This document shows, piece after piece, positions 32,727 to 43,319 of a DNA stretch of 64,000 nucleotides. Source of the DNA: Rhizomys pruinosus. Taxonomy: Eukaryota; Chordata; Mammalia; Rodentia; Spalacidae. Made by a program: the position numbers and the translations under genes. The DNA is taken from assembly GCA_009823505.1 (NCBI GenBank), contig VZQC01000334.1, forward strand, positions 641,003 to 705,002, in the 5' to 3' direction. The stretch's first letter is position 1. Every line of letters begins with the position of its first letter. The notes below the pieces were generated by a model. That model saw only the letters and a program-made list of their open reading frames with translations. It did no database searches and had not been told where the DNA came from.

Positions 32727-34109
32727 TTAGTTCTTTGCGGTTACTTACAACAGCATGGCTGACTCAAAGCAGTATCACAGGAAAGTCCTCCTTTGCCTGA
32801 GTAGTGCTGACTCAGAGAAACTGCATCAGTGGCATTGCCTGCACAACTTGCAGGCAGCTCAGCCAATCAGTGCATCTCCCCCAGCAACTGTTATTGCTTA
32901 TACATTGGGCAGAGGGGCTTGTGAATCTTGTAAATTTCAAAAGCTCCTTGAATCTTGAAAGTTTCATTTACTTCCTCTATATACTGAGCCTTGAACCTCT
33001 CTCCTTGTGCCAGGGAGGGGTGTTTCTCTTTTATCACTGGTAAGTAAACCTGGGTTGTAGAAAAAACCAAGTTGGAGATTGAAGGAAATCCATTCATCTT
33101 TTACATAAAGGTTAATTTCAAAAGTACTCTTTTTAAAACCTGTTTTTAAATATTTATATCAAAACAAACAAACAAACAAAAAACAAGGGATGTCATCCAA
33201 GAAGAAAGCAAGATACAGATGGGAGCCATATTTTGTTTAGAGCTCAGAAAAGCTTGCAGAGTAAGGAACAGGTTCATATAAATTGACTGGGAGGACCTGC
33301 ACAAGTTCCTTCTCCACTTAGAGATCCAGTTTTCCAATCTGTGCACTTTTATTTTCAAATTGAATTCTAGGATATTATGGAATCACCTTTAAGATTCCAA
33401 GGAGGGGTGACTTGAAATTTTCTTTCGACACTGAATTTTCATACAAGATTGGCCTCCCAATTTTCACATGGGTTTCCATGTATCTGAAAGTCAACCAAGC
33501 TACTTGATCTACTACATGACAACATTCACTTATTAACTCAGCAGACACCACTGGGAGTCACCTACCTTGTGTATGTATCAGAAGCTAACAGGTCGAGCCC
33601 TGAAAAGATCACATTTGAACTTGGACTCCATGGCTATCTTCTCTCTTCAGATGCTCTCTACAGCCATCTTTATTTCAATGTTCACTGGCTGACCAGTGTT
33701 CCCAGGATCAACCTGGGAAGAAGTTGTGCATATGTCTGCATCTATATTATTATGCTACCAAACTGTTTTTCAATCAAAGAAAATATTGGGAAAGGTCAAA
33801 TATACAAAATGGAGTATGTGACACAATGAAATTTACTTTGAGTAATCTAAGAGCATGTGTGAGAGGCAGTGGTCCTCCTGAGACAGCCAAAGCAGAAGTT
33901 CGGCAAGAGTTCTTCATATCCACCAATTAGGAAATAAATACATTAGACAAAATGATGACTTATTTTAAGGTCATTTTCTAAAATCTCAGGCTGACTTGTA
34001 GTGAAACACTTTCTCAGTGCATGTAGCTCTGCACAGCATGATGCTGGTAGGTGACGGCAATTTACTGTTTGTTCATTCAAAGGTGGCTGATAGCTCTCAC
34101 AAGTAACTC
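32727..34109. other. Unassigned sequence with a microexon-like motif
   Basis: No repeat or gene recognised. At 33,014-33,039 a 26-base stretch is bounded by a strong acceptor (CCTCTCTCCTTGTGCCAG) and donor (CTGGTAAGTAA). A T-rich/A-rich stretch with AAAC repeats lies at 33,160-33,185. Confidence 0.4.
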
Positions 34110-34480
34110 GGGAATAGTGTCTTGGTCTCATTACCTGTTGCTGTAATAAAATACCCTGAGGAAAGCAACTTAGGGGAGAAATGGTTTATTTGAATTCAGG
34201 ATTGCAGTGAAGCAGGAAGTCAAGGTGGCAGCAACAGTCCTTGAGGTGAATGCACGTTTGTGTTCATCTAGCCTTGTTCTTTGGTCATATATCTCAGGAC
34301 CCAAACCCAAAGGATGGTGCTGCCTACCATGGGTGAGTCTTCTCAACCTCAATAATCAAGACAGTCCCCCCACGACCTAACCACACAATCCTTCATTGAG
34401 AATTTTCCCAGGTGATTTGAAAATGCATCAAGTTGACCATTACAACTAGCCATCACAAGAAGTCAATGATACAAATGGTT
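34110..34480 (-). mobile_element. URR1-like DNA element
   Basis: Antisense order: TGTCTTGGTCTCATTACCTG, TTGCTGTAATAAAATACCCT, AGGAAAGCAACTTAGGGGAG, AAATGGTTTATTTGAATTCA, GAAGCAGGAAG. This is the usual appearance of the URR1-like family in reverse. Confidence 0.55.
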
Positions 34481-34532
34481 ACTTGACTCTATGTGTATTC
34501 TGTACTTACAGAATTATTAAACAAACATAAGT

Positions 34533-34738
34533 CAGAGGGCTGCCAGGTGGCTCAGCCCTTGAAATCATGTACTGCTCTTGCAGAGAGGACTAGAGTTCAA
34601 TTCCCAGCATCCATACCAGGTGTCTCATTCCTGCCGGTAACTCCAGCTCTAGGGATTCTGGTCTCTGTGGACACCTATACATATGTGCATATACCCATAC
34701 AGAGACACACACATAAACATAATTTAAAATTAAATATT
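34533..34738 (+). mobile_element. B3-type SINE, diverged
   Basis: GGCTGCCAGGTGGCTCAGCC, TACTGCTCTTGCAGAGAGGA, AGAGTTCAATTCCCAGCATC and a CACACACATAAACATAAT tail. It ends at the GC-rich tandem unit. Confidence 0.72.
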
Positions 34739-34741
34739 TTG

Positions 34742-34990
34742 GTCTACGGGGTCCCCGGCCCAGAGGGACCGCGCTCGGGTGAGCAGGGTCGCGTTTCCCT
34801 CTGCTCTGGTCCCGGCTGGACCTGTGGGCGGGAACCGGGGTCGCAGGGGAGACGCCATAACGCGCCAGGGCAGCAGGTACACAGTTCTACAGCTCTAGGC
34901 GGGGTCTGGCGGGGGGCAGCTGGGAGAGGGTCTCGCTGTGAACCCGTCTACGGGGTCCCCGGCCCAGAGGGACCGCGCTCGGGTGAGCAN
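34742..34990. repeat. GC-rich 204-bp tandem unit ending at an N
   Basis: A 44-bp block (starting GTCTACGGGGTCCCCGGCCC) is repeated exactly at 34,742-34,785 and 34,946-34,989, a period of 204 bp. The second copy is cut at N 34,990. The unit is very GC- and CpG-rich within an AT-rich SINE/L1 background. 204 is a multiple of 3, so one frame (VYGVPGPEGPRSGE) is open through both copies. This looks like a satellite or GC-rich tandem array collapsed in assembly. I cannot name it. Confidence 0.85.
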
Positions 34991-35194
34991 AAAAATATTG
35001 AAGAATAAGGTTGGGAAGAAAGAAAAGGTTGGGAGATATATAATATGCTAAATTTCTCACCATTTACAAGCTATTACTGAAAGTAGAGATGCGCCGGTAA
35101 GGCGCTAATATATAAAACTATAGATGTAAACATGAAGAAAAACAATATAACCAAGTTAATGAGGTGAAGAAGAGGAGGCAAAAGAAAGAGGAAA

Positions 35195-35412
35195 GGAGAG
35201 ATGGCTCAGTGGTTAAGAGCACTGACTACTCTTGCAGAGAACTTGGCTTTGATTCCCAACACCCATATGGTGGTTAACAACTGCCCCTAAATCCAGTTCC
35301 ATGGGACCTGACGCCCTCTTCTGACCTCCACAGGCATTGCACAACATGTGTGCATTTGCATACATGCAGGCAATGCATTCATACACATATAATAAAAATA
35401 TATAATTTTTTT
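35195..35412 (+). mobile_element. B2/B3-type SINE
   Basis: GGAGAGATGGCTCAGTGGTT, GACTACTCTTGCAGAGAACT, CTCTTCTGACCTCCACAGGC, CATACATGCAGGCAATGCAT in order, with an A-rich tail. Confidence 0.85.
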
Positions 35413-35489
35413 AAAAAGAAAAAAAAGAAAGAGGAAAGATACTGATTTCAAAAATGAAAATTAAAGATTATAATTGAAAAGTTGATACT

Positions 35490-35703
35490 AAGACTATACT
35501 TTCAGGGATCATTTCTATAGTATGTTACTAGAGAAGTTTCTCTGACTGTATAGAGTACCAGAAACCACGAGGAGGAGACGTAGCATTCTCTCCTGAGCGT
35601 GAAGCCGGCTCTAGGTGTTGCTTTGCTGCAACTGCCTTTTGCCATTGATGATCGTTCTTCTCTCTCTCCAGAGAGTAGAGGGTGAGAATGCAGTCTGAGT
35701 GGT
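35490..35703 (+). pseudogene. U3 snoRNA retropseudogene
   Basis: U3 is the box C/D snoRNA that guides early pre-rRNA cleavage in the nucleolus. This copy begins with the U3 5' end AAGACTATACTTTCAGGGAT and contains box A (GATCATTTCTATAGT), box B (GAGCGTGAAGCCGG), box C' / C text (TTGATGATCGTTCTTCTC) and box D text (GTCTGAGTGG) at its 3' end, so it is full length, about 214 nt. It is followed by an A-rich tail (35,704-35,742). An exact 14-bp duplication GAAAAGTTGATACT flanks it at 35,476-35,489 and 35,743-35,756. Together these show L1-mediated retrotransposition of a U3 transcript. No snRNA promoter elements are seen upstream, so it is most likely inactive. Identity is from memory of the U3 sequence. 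Confidence 0.93.
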
Positions 35704-35944
35704 ATAAAAAAATAAAAATAAAAAAAAATAAAAAAAATAAAAGAAAAGTTGATACTAAAAGATAAGTATAAATCATTAAAAATATAGAGAAATATAAACA
35801 CGGGAGCAAGTTTAAGAATAGCCAAAGTTCATGCATAGAGGACTTCTACACAATAAGAATGTCTTCAAAAACATAATTAACATAATATAATGGTTCAACC
35901 TGTCATAGCAGCAAGTGATTTTGAAAATATATGTATTAGAATTA

Positions 35945-36150
35945 AAAGATTTGTGGCTGGTAAGATGGCTTAATGGGCAAAGGCACTTGTTTTCAAGCCT
36001 GATGACCTGAGTTGGATCCCAGGGACCTACCTAGTAAAAGCAGAGAACCAACTCATAAGTTGTCCTCTGATCTTCACATAAACATCTTGGCATGTGCACA
36101 CACATACACACACACACACACCACTAACAGTAAATAATAAACAAATGTTT
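35945..36150 (+). mobile_element. tRNA-derived SINE (B4/ID-like)
   Basis: GGCTGGTAAGATGGCTTAAT, GATGACCTGAGTTGGATCCC and a (CA)-rich tail at about 36,100-36,120, ending AAATAATAAACAAATG. Confidence 0.7.
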
Positions 36151-36229
36151 TTAAAAGATTCGAATGATGTAGCTGTGTAGTAGTTACAAAGCATAAAGCA
36201 ATGTCAAAATCCTAGATGCTTTCATTCCC

Positions 36230-37150
36230 ACAACTTAAAAAAATAACCCTGAAATCCACAGGTCTCAGAACAGCCAAAATAGTCTGGAAAAAGAACGGTT
36301 AGAGGGGAATAGGTCCCGATGTCAGTACTCAGCACAAACCGACAGTAGTTGAGACAGTACAATACTGGCAGAAGTAAATATGCATAATGACAAAATGTAG
36401 TTGAGAGTCCAGAAATAAACAAACACTTTATGGTTAACTGATTCTTTATGAAGGTGTGAAGACAATTCAATGGAAATATTGTCTTTCCCACATATGGTGT
36501 TAGGAAAACTGGGTATCCAGATGCAAATCAGTAAAGATGATCCCTTCCTCACACCACACACAAAAACTAACACAAAATGAGTCACAGACCTAAATTTAAG
36601 GCCTAAAACTACAAAACTCTTTAAAAATGTAGGAGTAAATCTTTCTGGCTTGGAGTTTGGCAATGACTTCTGAAATATCATACCAAAGCACAAAACAGAA
36701 AAGAAAAAAAATTGATAAATGTGCTTTACACAAAATTTAAAAATTTAGGCTTCAGAATATATCATTAAGAAAGTGAAGACAGTCCACAAAGTGAGATAAC
36801 ACATTTATAAATATTGGCTAAAAGATTTGTATCTGACAACTGACTAATAGACAATAAGCCAAATTTGCTAAATGAATAAATTACTTAGAAATTGAAAAGA
36901 TATTTCTTGCACATTAAAAAACACTATGATTAATCACCAGGGAAATGCAAATCATAACCACAATGATGCCATTCACCACACACCCACTCGGATAGCCATG
37001 ATCATAGACACATGAATTAAAGAGTTGGGGAGAACGGAGAGAAATTGAGCCCCAAGCAGCACTGAAATGGAGCAGCCACTTGAAAAACAACTTGATGATT
37101 TTTTTTTCAAAATGCCAAATATAGAATTAGTATTTGACTCCATAATTCAC
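36230..37150 (+). mobile_element. Old L1 fragment (3' part of ORF2 and downstream)
   Basis: L1-like landmarks in order: CAGAACAGCCAAAATAGTCT, AACTGATTCTTTATGAAGGT, AACTGGGTATCCAGATGCAA, GACCTAAATTTAAGGCCTAA, AGGGAAATGCAAATCATAAC. All frames are broken. An older subfamily than the 3' tails elsewhere. Confidence 0.65.
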
Positions 37151-37159
37151 TCTTAAGAT

Positions 37160-37850
37160 ATCTGTCTTGTTCATTCAGGATATTATAACAAAATAAAATT
37201 AGCTAGATAGTGTACAATGAACAGAAATTTATTTCCTCACAGATCAGTATGCTGAAACATCCAAGATGAAGGTACCAGAAAATTTGGTCTCTGGTAAATG
37301 TCCGTTTTCTTGTTCAAAGTCTGTCTGCATTGTATCCTCATGCGGTAGAGGGACTGTCAAATGTGGTCACCATTAAAAGTACATTTCTGGGGCTGGAGAG
37401 ACAGCCTAGTAGTTAAGAACGCCGACTGCTCTTGCAGAGGACCCAGGTTTGATCCCCAGCACCCACAAGGCGGCTGAGAACCCGTCTTTAACTCCAGTTC
37501 CAGGGGAATCAGACACCCTCTTCTGACCTCCGTGGCATTGCATGACACGGGTGCACAAACCTGCATGCAGACAGTACATTCATGCACACAAAAATAAATA
37601 ACTAAAATAAAAAATAAAATAAAATGAAATAAAATAAAATAAAAAAGTACATTTGTTTCTGGACAGCTGTCTTTACGTTGTAACCTCTTGTGGTGAAGGG
37701 AGAAGAATCTTTCTGGGGCCTCTCATAAGAAACTGATTCCAGGCACAAGGGCTCTATGCTAATGAACCTAGTAACTTCCCAAAGGCCGTGTCTTTTAATA
37801 CCATCATTGATAACTGAATTTCAATATGCAAATGTTGAGGAGAACAAAAA
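37160..37850 (+). repeat. Ancient interspersed repeat split by a SINE
   Basis: Left part 37,160-37,388 (TTCAGGATATTATAACAAAA, GAACAGAAATTTATTTCCTC, CCAAGATGAAGGTACCAG) and right part 37,641-37,850 (CTCTCATAAGAAACTGATTC, ACTTCCCAAAGGCCGTGTCT) belong to one old mammalian repeat, class unresolved. Confidence 0.6.
37389..37640 (+). mobile_element. B2/B3-type SINE
   Basis: Head GGGGCTGGAGAGACAGCCTA, B-box-like GGTTTGATCC, tail with TAAAATAAAATGAAATAAAA. No internal duplication. TSD: AAAAGTACATTT(C) before and AAAAAGTACATTTG after. Confidence 0.92.
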
Positions 37851-37904
37851 CATTCAAAAACATGTGCCCCACCAGAAACTTACATAAATATTCATGTCAG
37901 CGTT

Positions 37905-38225
37905 GTTTCTTTTGTTTTTGAGGGTTGTTTTTTGTTTTTTGTTTGTTTTGACAGGGTCTCCCTAGTCCTAGCCAACCTGGAACTCACTATGTAGATCAGA
38001 CTGGCCTTGATCTCACTGAGATCTGCCTGCCTCTGCCTCCTAAGTGCTGGGTTAAAGCCATGTTCCAACATGCCCAGCATTTTGCTTTTGTTTTTGAGAC
38101 AAGGCCTTCCTGTAGCCCCAGTTGGCTTGAACTTGCCAAGTAAACCAGATTGGCCTTAATCTCACAGAGATCCCTTTGCTTCCTGAGTGCTGAGATTAAA
38201 GGCATGCGCCACCATGCCCAAGCAG
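37905..38225 (-). mobile_element. Two antisense B1 SINEs in tandem
   Basis: First copy about 37,905-38,075 (GACAGGGTCTCCC, CTGGCCTTGATCTCACTGAG, GTGCTGGGTTAAAGCCATG). Second copy about 38,085-38,225 (TTTTTGAGACAAGGC, TGAGATTAAAGGCATGCGCC). Both are inserted in old L1 sequence. Confidence 0.85.
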
Positions 38226-38700
38226 TGTTATTTCTAAGGGCCCCAAAAAGGAAAAACCTCTATCACCTCCATCATCTTCCAAGTTGATAAAAAAAAAAGG
38301 GATAGTACATATACAATGGATAATATCCAGCTGAAAAAAAGTAAAATAAGGATCCATGTGCAGCACAGATGAACCTGGAAAACCTTACACCAACATTTCA
38401 AAGAAGCCAGACACAAAAAGTAGCATGATTCATGATTCTATTTACATGACATGCTCAGAATAACCAAATCTTGTGAGTTTGTGATGCAATGGTAGGGTGT
38501 CAGAATGGGCAAATCAACAAAGACAGAAAATGTACTGGAGTCTGACTGGGGCTCTAAGGGAGATGGGATTCTTTTGTGCAGATGCAAATCTTCCAGATGA
38601 ATGGTCCTGGTGGCTGTGCAGCTCTGTTTCTACTGAAAACCACTGTATTGTGTAGTGCTGTGTATATCAGATCTCAGTAAAGCTCTGAGTCAGTTACCGT
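38226..38700 (+). mobile_element. Old L1 3' fragment
   Basis: Phrases ATACAATGGATAATATCCAG, AACCTGGAAAACCTTACACC, AGCCAGACACAAAAAGTAGC and CATGATTCTATTTACATGAC follow the old L1 3' order. It probably continues from 37,855-37,905. Confidence 0.55.
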
Positions 38701-39139
38701 CCATTAGATAAATCAAATACTAACACATGTTCATTGCAAAGAAATCAAAGGGGTAGAGGAGCAACCAAATGCTTCTCTTCAAGCCTTGTAACAAACATTA
38801 GTAAACCTTAATGTCCTCAGCAGAGACCATAAAATGACAATCTGGGCAGGGTTACATCTCCGTGTGAAACTTCTATTGAAAGTCAGCCCAACATTGTAGA
38901 GCTGCAGTAATTACAACTGAGTTTTTTAAAACTTATAATAAAAGAAATAATAACAATGAAATCTTTTGAATGCTAGAACACTGAGTTTATGATTGCTGCA
39001 GGTCCTAAGCTGCTGCGTATTTTTAAATATGCTGTAATTCTCAAACACAAGGAAATGATTCCTATTCAATGACATGGAAATGATTACTGTGGTTTGATCA
39101 TTATACTTTGCATACACGTTTCAAGTTATCCCACTTACC
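38701..39139. other. Unassigned AT-rich sequence
   Basis: No gene or repeat recognised. Confidence 0.5.
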
Positions 39140-39465
39140 TATAAACCTGTGCAATTAAAGGTAAAGATAATAAAGTTTCCCCCGGGAGAAATAGCTAAGT
39201 AAGTAAAGTGCTTGATGCACAAATGTGAGGACCTGGGTTCAGATCCTGAGCTCCCATGTGTGGCAGCACCTGCCTGTAATCCCAGTACTTGAGAAGGCAG
39301 AAACAGGAGGACCTGGGACTTGTGGGTCAGCCAATCCAACCAATCAGTGAGCTCCAAGTTCAGTGAGAAATCTTGTCTCAAAACATAGGCTAGAGATCGA
39401 AGACACCTGTGGACCTCTGGCCTACATAAGCATACAGACACACAGACATTTACACACAAAATTTT
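39140..39465 (+). mobile_element. B4-type SINE
   Basis: A tRNA/ID-like head (AGAAATAGCTAAGTAAGTAA, GAGGACCTGGGTTCAGATCC) is fused to a B1-like part (GGCAGCACCTGCCTGTAATC, AAATCTTGTCTCAAAACATA), ending CCTACATAAGCATACAGACA. The fusion order is diagnostic of B4. Confidence 0.78.
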
Positions 39466-39542
39466 TCCAGATTATAAAAAAATACTATACTTTTCCAAAT
39501 AAATAATCTTTTAGGTTCTTTTAGGAGAAATATTTCAAGATC

Positions 39543-39738
39543 GATTTTATTTTTAATTATGTGTATGTGGCAGTAGTGTTGAGTGAAGGTGATCTCAAGG
39601 GCCAGAAGAGGGCGCCAGATCTCCTGGAGCTAGAGTTCCAGGTGGCTGTGAGCCACCTGATGTGAGTGCTGGGAACTGAACTCAGGTCCTCCACAAGAGC
39701 AGCAAGCCCTCTCAACTGCTGAGCAAGCTCTCCATCCC
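39543..39738 (-). mobile_element. B3-type SINE
   Basis: Antisense copy: GAAGAGGGCGCCAGATCTCC, GTGAGTGCTGGGAACTGAAC, TTGCTCAGCAGTTGAGAGGG (reverse complement), head at about 39,738. Confidence 0.82.
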
Positions 39739-40628
39739 CGGTATCCACACTCTTGTACAGTCTTTTCCTACATTAAGTATGGATAACTTACATAACCAAC
39801 AGGATGTAGCAGAAACAAGTGTGAGATTTCCAAGGCTAAGTCATGAAGACATTGTGCCTATTATCTCCGGCTCTCAAATCACACCCTCTGGGGACATCAA
39901 CAGCCACAGCCTTAAAGACACATAAGATGATCCAAAGAGTTTCTCCCTAGAGTGATAATAGGGCCTCCCATCATGGGCCCCCATTGACTTCTAGGCAGAT
40001 GATTGAGTCTTCACAGACACTTGGACCCAGGGTAACTACAGCCTCATTCTCATCTTCAATTCAGCTCCATAACACATCCTAATATAGCTGTCCAGGTCAG
40101 CTGAGCCCACACTCCCAACCCATAGAAACTGTGATAAGAAACGTCTATTATTTGGTTAAAGCAATAAATATTAGGTCATTTGGTTTAGCCCAACAGATAG
40201 GCATGAAACCCTATACCCTACAGCAGGATATCTATCTATCTATCATGGTTGCTCCAAGACCATCCTCAGTGAAATCAGCCACTTTTTTTCATGAAACTGT
40301 GTTTTCCTGAATGATTAAACTGACAAATTCTGGGTTTTCAGATGTGAGCATGTGGCAGACAGCTTTCTTAAAGATGAACAAAGTGAATTGGGGAAATGGG
40401 CAGCAGGCCTCAAGCTTACCCCGGGAACTATTAGCAGCTGATCATTTCTGCGTGAAGGAGAGTTGGTCTTCCTTAAGGGAGTGATGGCTAGATAGACTGA
40501 ACATGCTCCAGTGCATGGACTCACACCAAGGGTCATACGAGTACACAAACTTGACTCTGTAGACCTTAACATATATGACAGACTGCATGAAATCTGGCAG
40601 GTGGGGAGGGTAGAGGTAAGTGGAGATT
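39739..40628. other. Unassigned sequence
   Basis: No gene or repeat recognised. A short CTAT repeat (TATCTATCTATCTATC) lies near 40,230. Confidence 0.5.
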
Positions 40629-40643
40629 AAGATATATTGTATG

Positions 40644-40877
40644 GGGGCTGGAGAGATGGCCTAGCGGTTAAGAGCACCAACCGCTCTTACAGAGGACCCG
40701 GGTTCGATCCCCAGCTCCCACATGGCGGCCGAGAGCCGTCTAAAACTCCAATTCTAGGAGAACTCCAGCTCCAGGGGAATCCGAGACCCTCTTCTGACCT
40801 CCGCGGCATTGCACGACACGGGTGCACAGACCTGCATGCAGACAGTACATTGGATACACTCTACAGAAAAAAAAAAA
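40644..40877 (+). mobile_element. B2/B3-type SINE, duplication-bearing, exact TSD
   Basis: Head GGGGCTGGAGAGATGGCCTA, B box GGTTCGATCC, internal pair AACTCCAATTCTAGGAG / AACTCCAGCTCCAGGGG, A13 tail. The 15-bp AAGATATATTGTATG flanks it exactly at 40,629-40,643 and 40,878-40,892. Confidence 0.95.
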
Positions 40878-40902
40878 AAGATATATTGTATGAAAAAGCA
40901 CC

Positions 40903-40946
40903 AAATGTATATATATATATATAAATGCTATATATATATATATATG
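40903..40946. repeat. (TA)n tract
   Basis: Two TA runs around AAATGC, forming a near-perfect palindrome that could extrude as a cruciform. Confidence 0.9.
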
Positions 40947-41231
40947 TAAAGATGAACACAGCGAATCCATCTCTTCAAAGGCAAGTGTCAGTACTTATTA
41001 CCAATTATAAGATTTGGGCTTTTAGGAAGAAATTTTTTGAGAAAATGTGTGTCTGCTGCCATAAAATCTGATGGCTCTGTGCTGCATAGTCTTTTCTGGT
41101 AAAATAGTGACACTATTAACTAATGTGATATTTTAAAATATAGTATTAGGAAATATGTCAACATGTGCTATATCTGTAACACTCAGTAAATCAAACAACC
41201 AACATGCTACAAAGGTACAAGAAAGACTGAT

Positions 41232-41440
41232 GGGGGCTGGAGTGACTGCTCAGCAGTTAACAACACCTACTGCTCTTACAGAAGACCCCAATCTGTTTCC
41301 CGGCACCCACATTGGGCAGCTCCTGTCTCAGGGATCTGACGCCCTCTTCTGGCCCCCATAGCATCTGCACTCACATGGACATACTCACATAGGGTCACAC
41401 ACATACATATAATTTTAAATTATAAATCTTTTTTAAAAAA
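41232..41440 (+). mobile_element. B3-type SINE, diverged
   Basis: GGGGCTGGAGTGACTGCTCA, CTACTGCTCTTACAGAAGAC, GACGCCCTCTTCTGGCCCCC and an A-rich tail. Confidence 0.82.
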
Positions 41441-42029
41441 AAAGATTGGGGGTTCATAATATACACAGATTACTCATATGGTGCTTCACAGTCCACAGTG
41501 CACCTCACCTTCAAGAAATGACCATTTGCCAAGTTTTGATGGACTATCAAAGAAAAATACTCCATTCTCATCCAGGAAGGCTCTCTAGATGCCCTGCTCT
41601 CTCGTAACTGCCTAGCTCTGTGAGGTCAGATGTGCCTCTGGAATTTCAATCAAAACAACATAACATAGCAAATTTGGTTATTGTTTATTGAGTCCCTCTT
41701 AAAGAGATTTGCATAAATATACAGTGATGTCACTCTTTGCAGTCAACTTTGAATACATGGCTAATTTTCATGAAATGTGTAATTTGTGTTCATATAATGA
41801 GTTTACTATTTAAATGAATTAATAGATTTTTTAGATTCTCAATTTAAATTTCTAATATGAGAATTACTGACTGGTATATCCCACAAAAACAAATGTTTGA
41901 AGAGGAAAGTCCTCCTTAATCTTTCAGCTTGAGACAGAAAGACTTCAGAATGATTGCCCTGACAAAATAAAGATCAGTGTTTGTCTGACTGAGGTTTCTC
42001 ATATCTGTTACTCAGAATCAGCATGGCCG
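41441..42029. other. Unassigned AT-rich sequence
   Basis: No gene or repeat recognised. The 41,680-41,860 stretch is AT-rich and includes ATTTGCATAAATATACAGTG, an octamer-like ATTTGCAT word. Confidence 0.45.
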
Positions 42030-42360
42030 TGTATGTTGTGGTAGCAAATTCCACAAAACCAAAATGACTTGTGGGAGGAAAGGTTTATTTCTTGCTTACT
42101 CCATAAGTTTATGGTGAAGCAACATTTACTTGGGAAACTCTGTCTTCACGGCAGAGGGAAATGACGGCCTGGTGAAGCAGGAGTTGCTCTCAAACGCCCT
42201 CTTCCCACAAGTGATACACGTCTTTTTCTTTCATAGATCATTAAATACGGTAGGTTGCAAGGACAAACCAAATTTTTTATGAAACGGCACTTAATACAAG
42301 TGAATTCAAAGGAACCTAGCAAACCAGATTTCAGCCAAAAGTCAGTTTGAAGAACTTACA
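42030..42360 (-). mobile_element. URR1-like DNA element
   Basis: Antisense order: TGTTGTGGTAGCAAATTCCA, GGAGGAAAGGTTTATTTCTT, GTTTATGGTGAAGCAACATT, GAAGCAGGAGTTGCTCTCAA. Confidence 0.45.
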
Positions 42361-42466
42361 CCACAGACATAGCTCAGAAACATTTTAAATGGAACATTGT
42401 TAGCATAGGCCTGTAATCGCAGCATTTGGGAGGTAAGGCAGGAGGATCAAGAGTTCAAGGCCAGGG

Positions 42467-42722
42467 CTGGAGAGATGGCCTAGCGGTTAAGAGCACCGAC
42501 TGCTCTTACAGAGGACCCAGGTTCGATCCCCAGCACCCGCATGGCGGCCGAGAACCATCTGAAACTCCAATTCCAGGAGAACTCCAGCTCCAGGGGAATC
42601 CGAGACCCTCTTCTGACCTCCGCGGCATTGCACGACACGGGTGCACAGACTTGCATGCAGGCAGTACATTCATACACATACAGAAATAAATAAAATTAAT
42701 AAAAAATAATTAAAAAAAAAAA
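42467..42722 (+). mobile_element. B2/B3-type SINE, duplication-bearing
   Basis: Head GGGCTGGAGAGATGGCCTAG, B box GGTTCGATCC, pair AACTCCAATTCCAGGAG / AACTCCAGCTCCAGGGG and tail with ACACATACAGAAATAAATAA. It sits in a partial B1-like context (GGAGGATCAAGAGTTCAAGG before it; CAACCTGGGC and CCTGTCTCAAAAAA after it). Confidence 0.92.
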
Positions 42723-42824
42723 GTGTGAGCCAACCTGGGCTCACACCCTGTCTCAAAAAAAGGGGTGGGAATAAAAATTTTAAAGCCTGAAATTAAAAAA
42801 CACCCACAAAGACAGAAACTAGAG

Positions 42825-42995
42825 CTGGGGCCGGAGTGGCTCAGCACGCTTTAAATCCCAGCCCTTGGTGAGGCCAGAGGCGAGGGGGATCCTGTGATTG
42901 CAAGGCCAGGCCTGTCAACAGCGCTTTTCCAGGACCGCTGGGACAGCAGGCGACACTGTCTCGAAAAAGACATAATAATAATAATAATAATATAA
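42825..42995 (+). mobile_element. B1 SINE, corrupted
   Basis: The B1 landmarks are all present but carry single-base indels: GGCTCAGCACGCTTTAAATC, GAGGCCAGAGGCGAGGGGGA, CAAGGCCAGGCCTGTCAACA, CGACACTGTCTCGAAAAAGA. The indel load is far above that of the other B1s here. Confidence 0.7.
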
Positions 42996-43019
42996 TCTAA
43001 TAATATCGAAGTATCCATG

Positions 43020-43275
43020 CCCAAGGAGACAATGCTAAGAGAAGAAAGGACGGAGCGGGCGGGAAGCAGAGAGAGAGGAGAGAAATAAATAAAATCAAAA
43101 AAAAAAAAAAAAAGGAAGAAGGAAGGAGGAAGGAAGGAAGGAAGAAGAAGAAGGAGGAAGGAAGGAAAGGGACGAGGAGCAGGAGGGAGGAGAAGTAACG
43201 AAGCAGGGGAGAGCGAGGAGGGGCCGGACGTGGAGCGAGGGAAAAGAAGAGGGGATAGGGCAGGGGAACGGGGGC
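43020..43275. repeat. Long purine-rich tract
   Basis: About 200 bp of the + strand is almost only A and G (GGAAGGAAGGAAGGAAGAAG and similar), with sparse C and T. It lies between a corrupted B1 and an antisense L1 3' UTR. Minus-strand frames here (PSSFFFFLPSFLL) are translations of the tract. Confidence 0.85.
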
Positions 43276-43319
43276 CGACGTGACGGGCGTAAACCCAAAC
43301 AGCCTGGTCTTTCCCACAT

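Noticed and set aside
34493..35008. A 171-codon plus frame rich in Pro, Gly and Arg
   Set aside because: It joins a decayed SINE to the GC-rich tandem unit and reads across the N. The open frame in the tandem unit follows from its 204-bp period.
42997..43319. Ser/Phe/Pro-rich minus frames of 106 and 74 codons
   Set aside because: They are translations of the purine-rich tract in a stretch of doubtful sequence quality.
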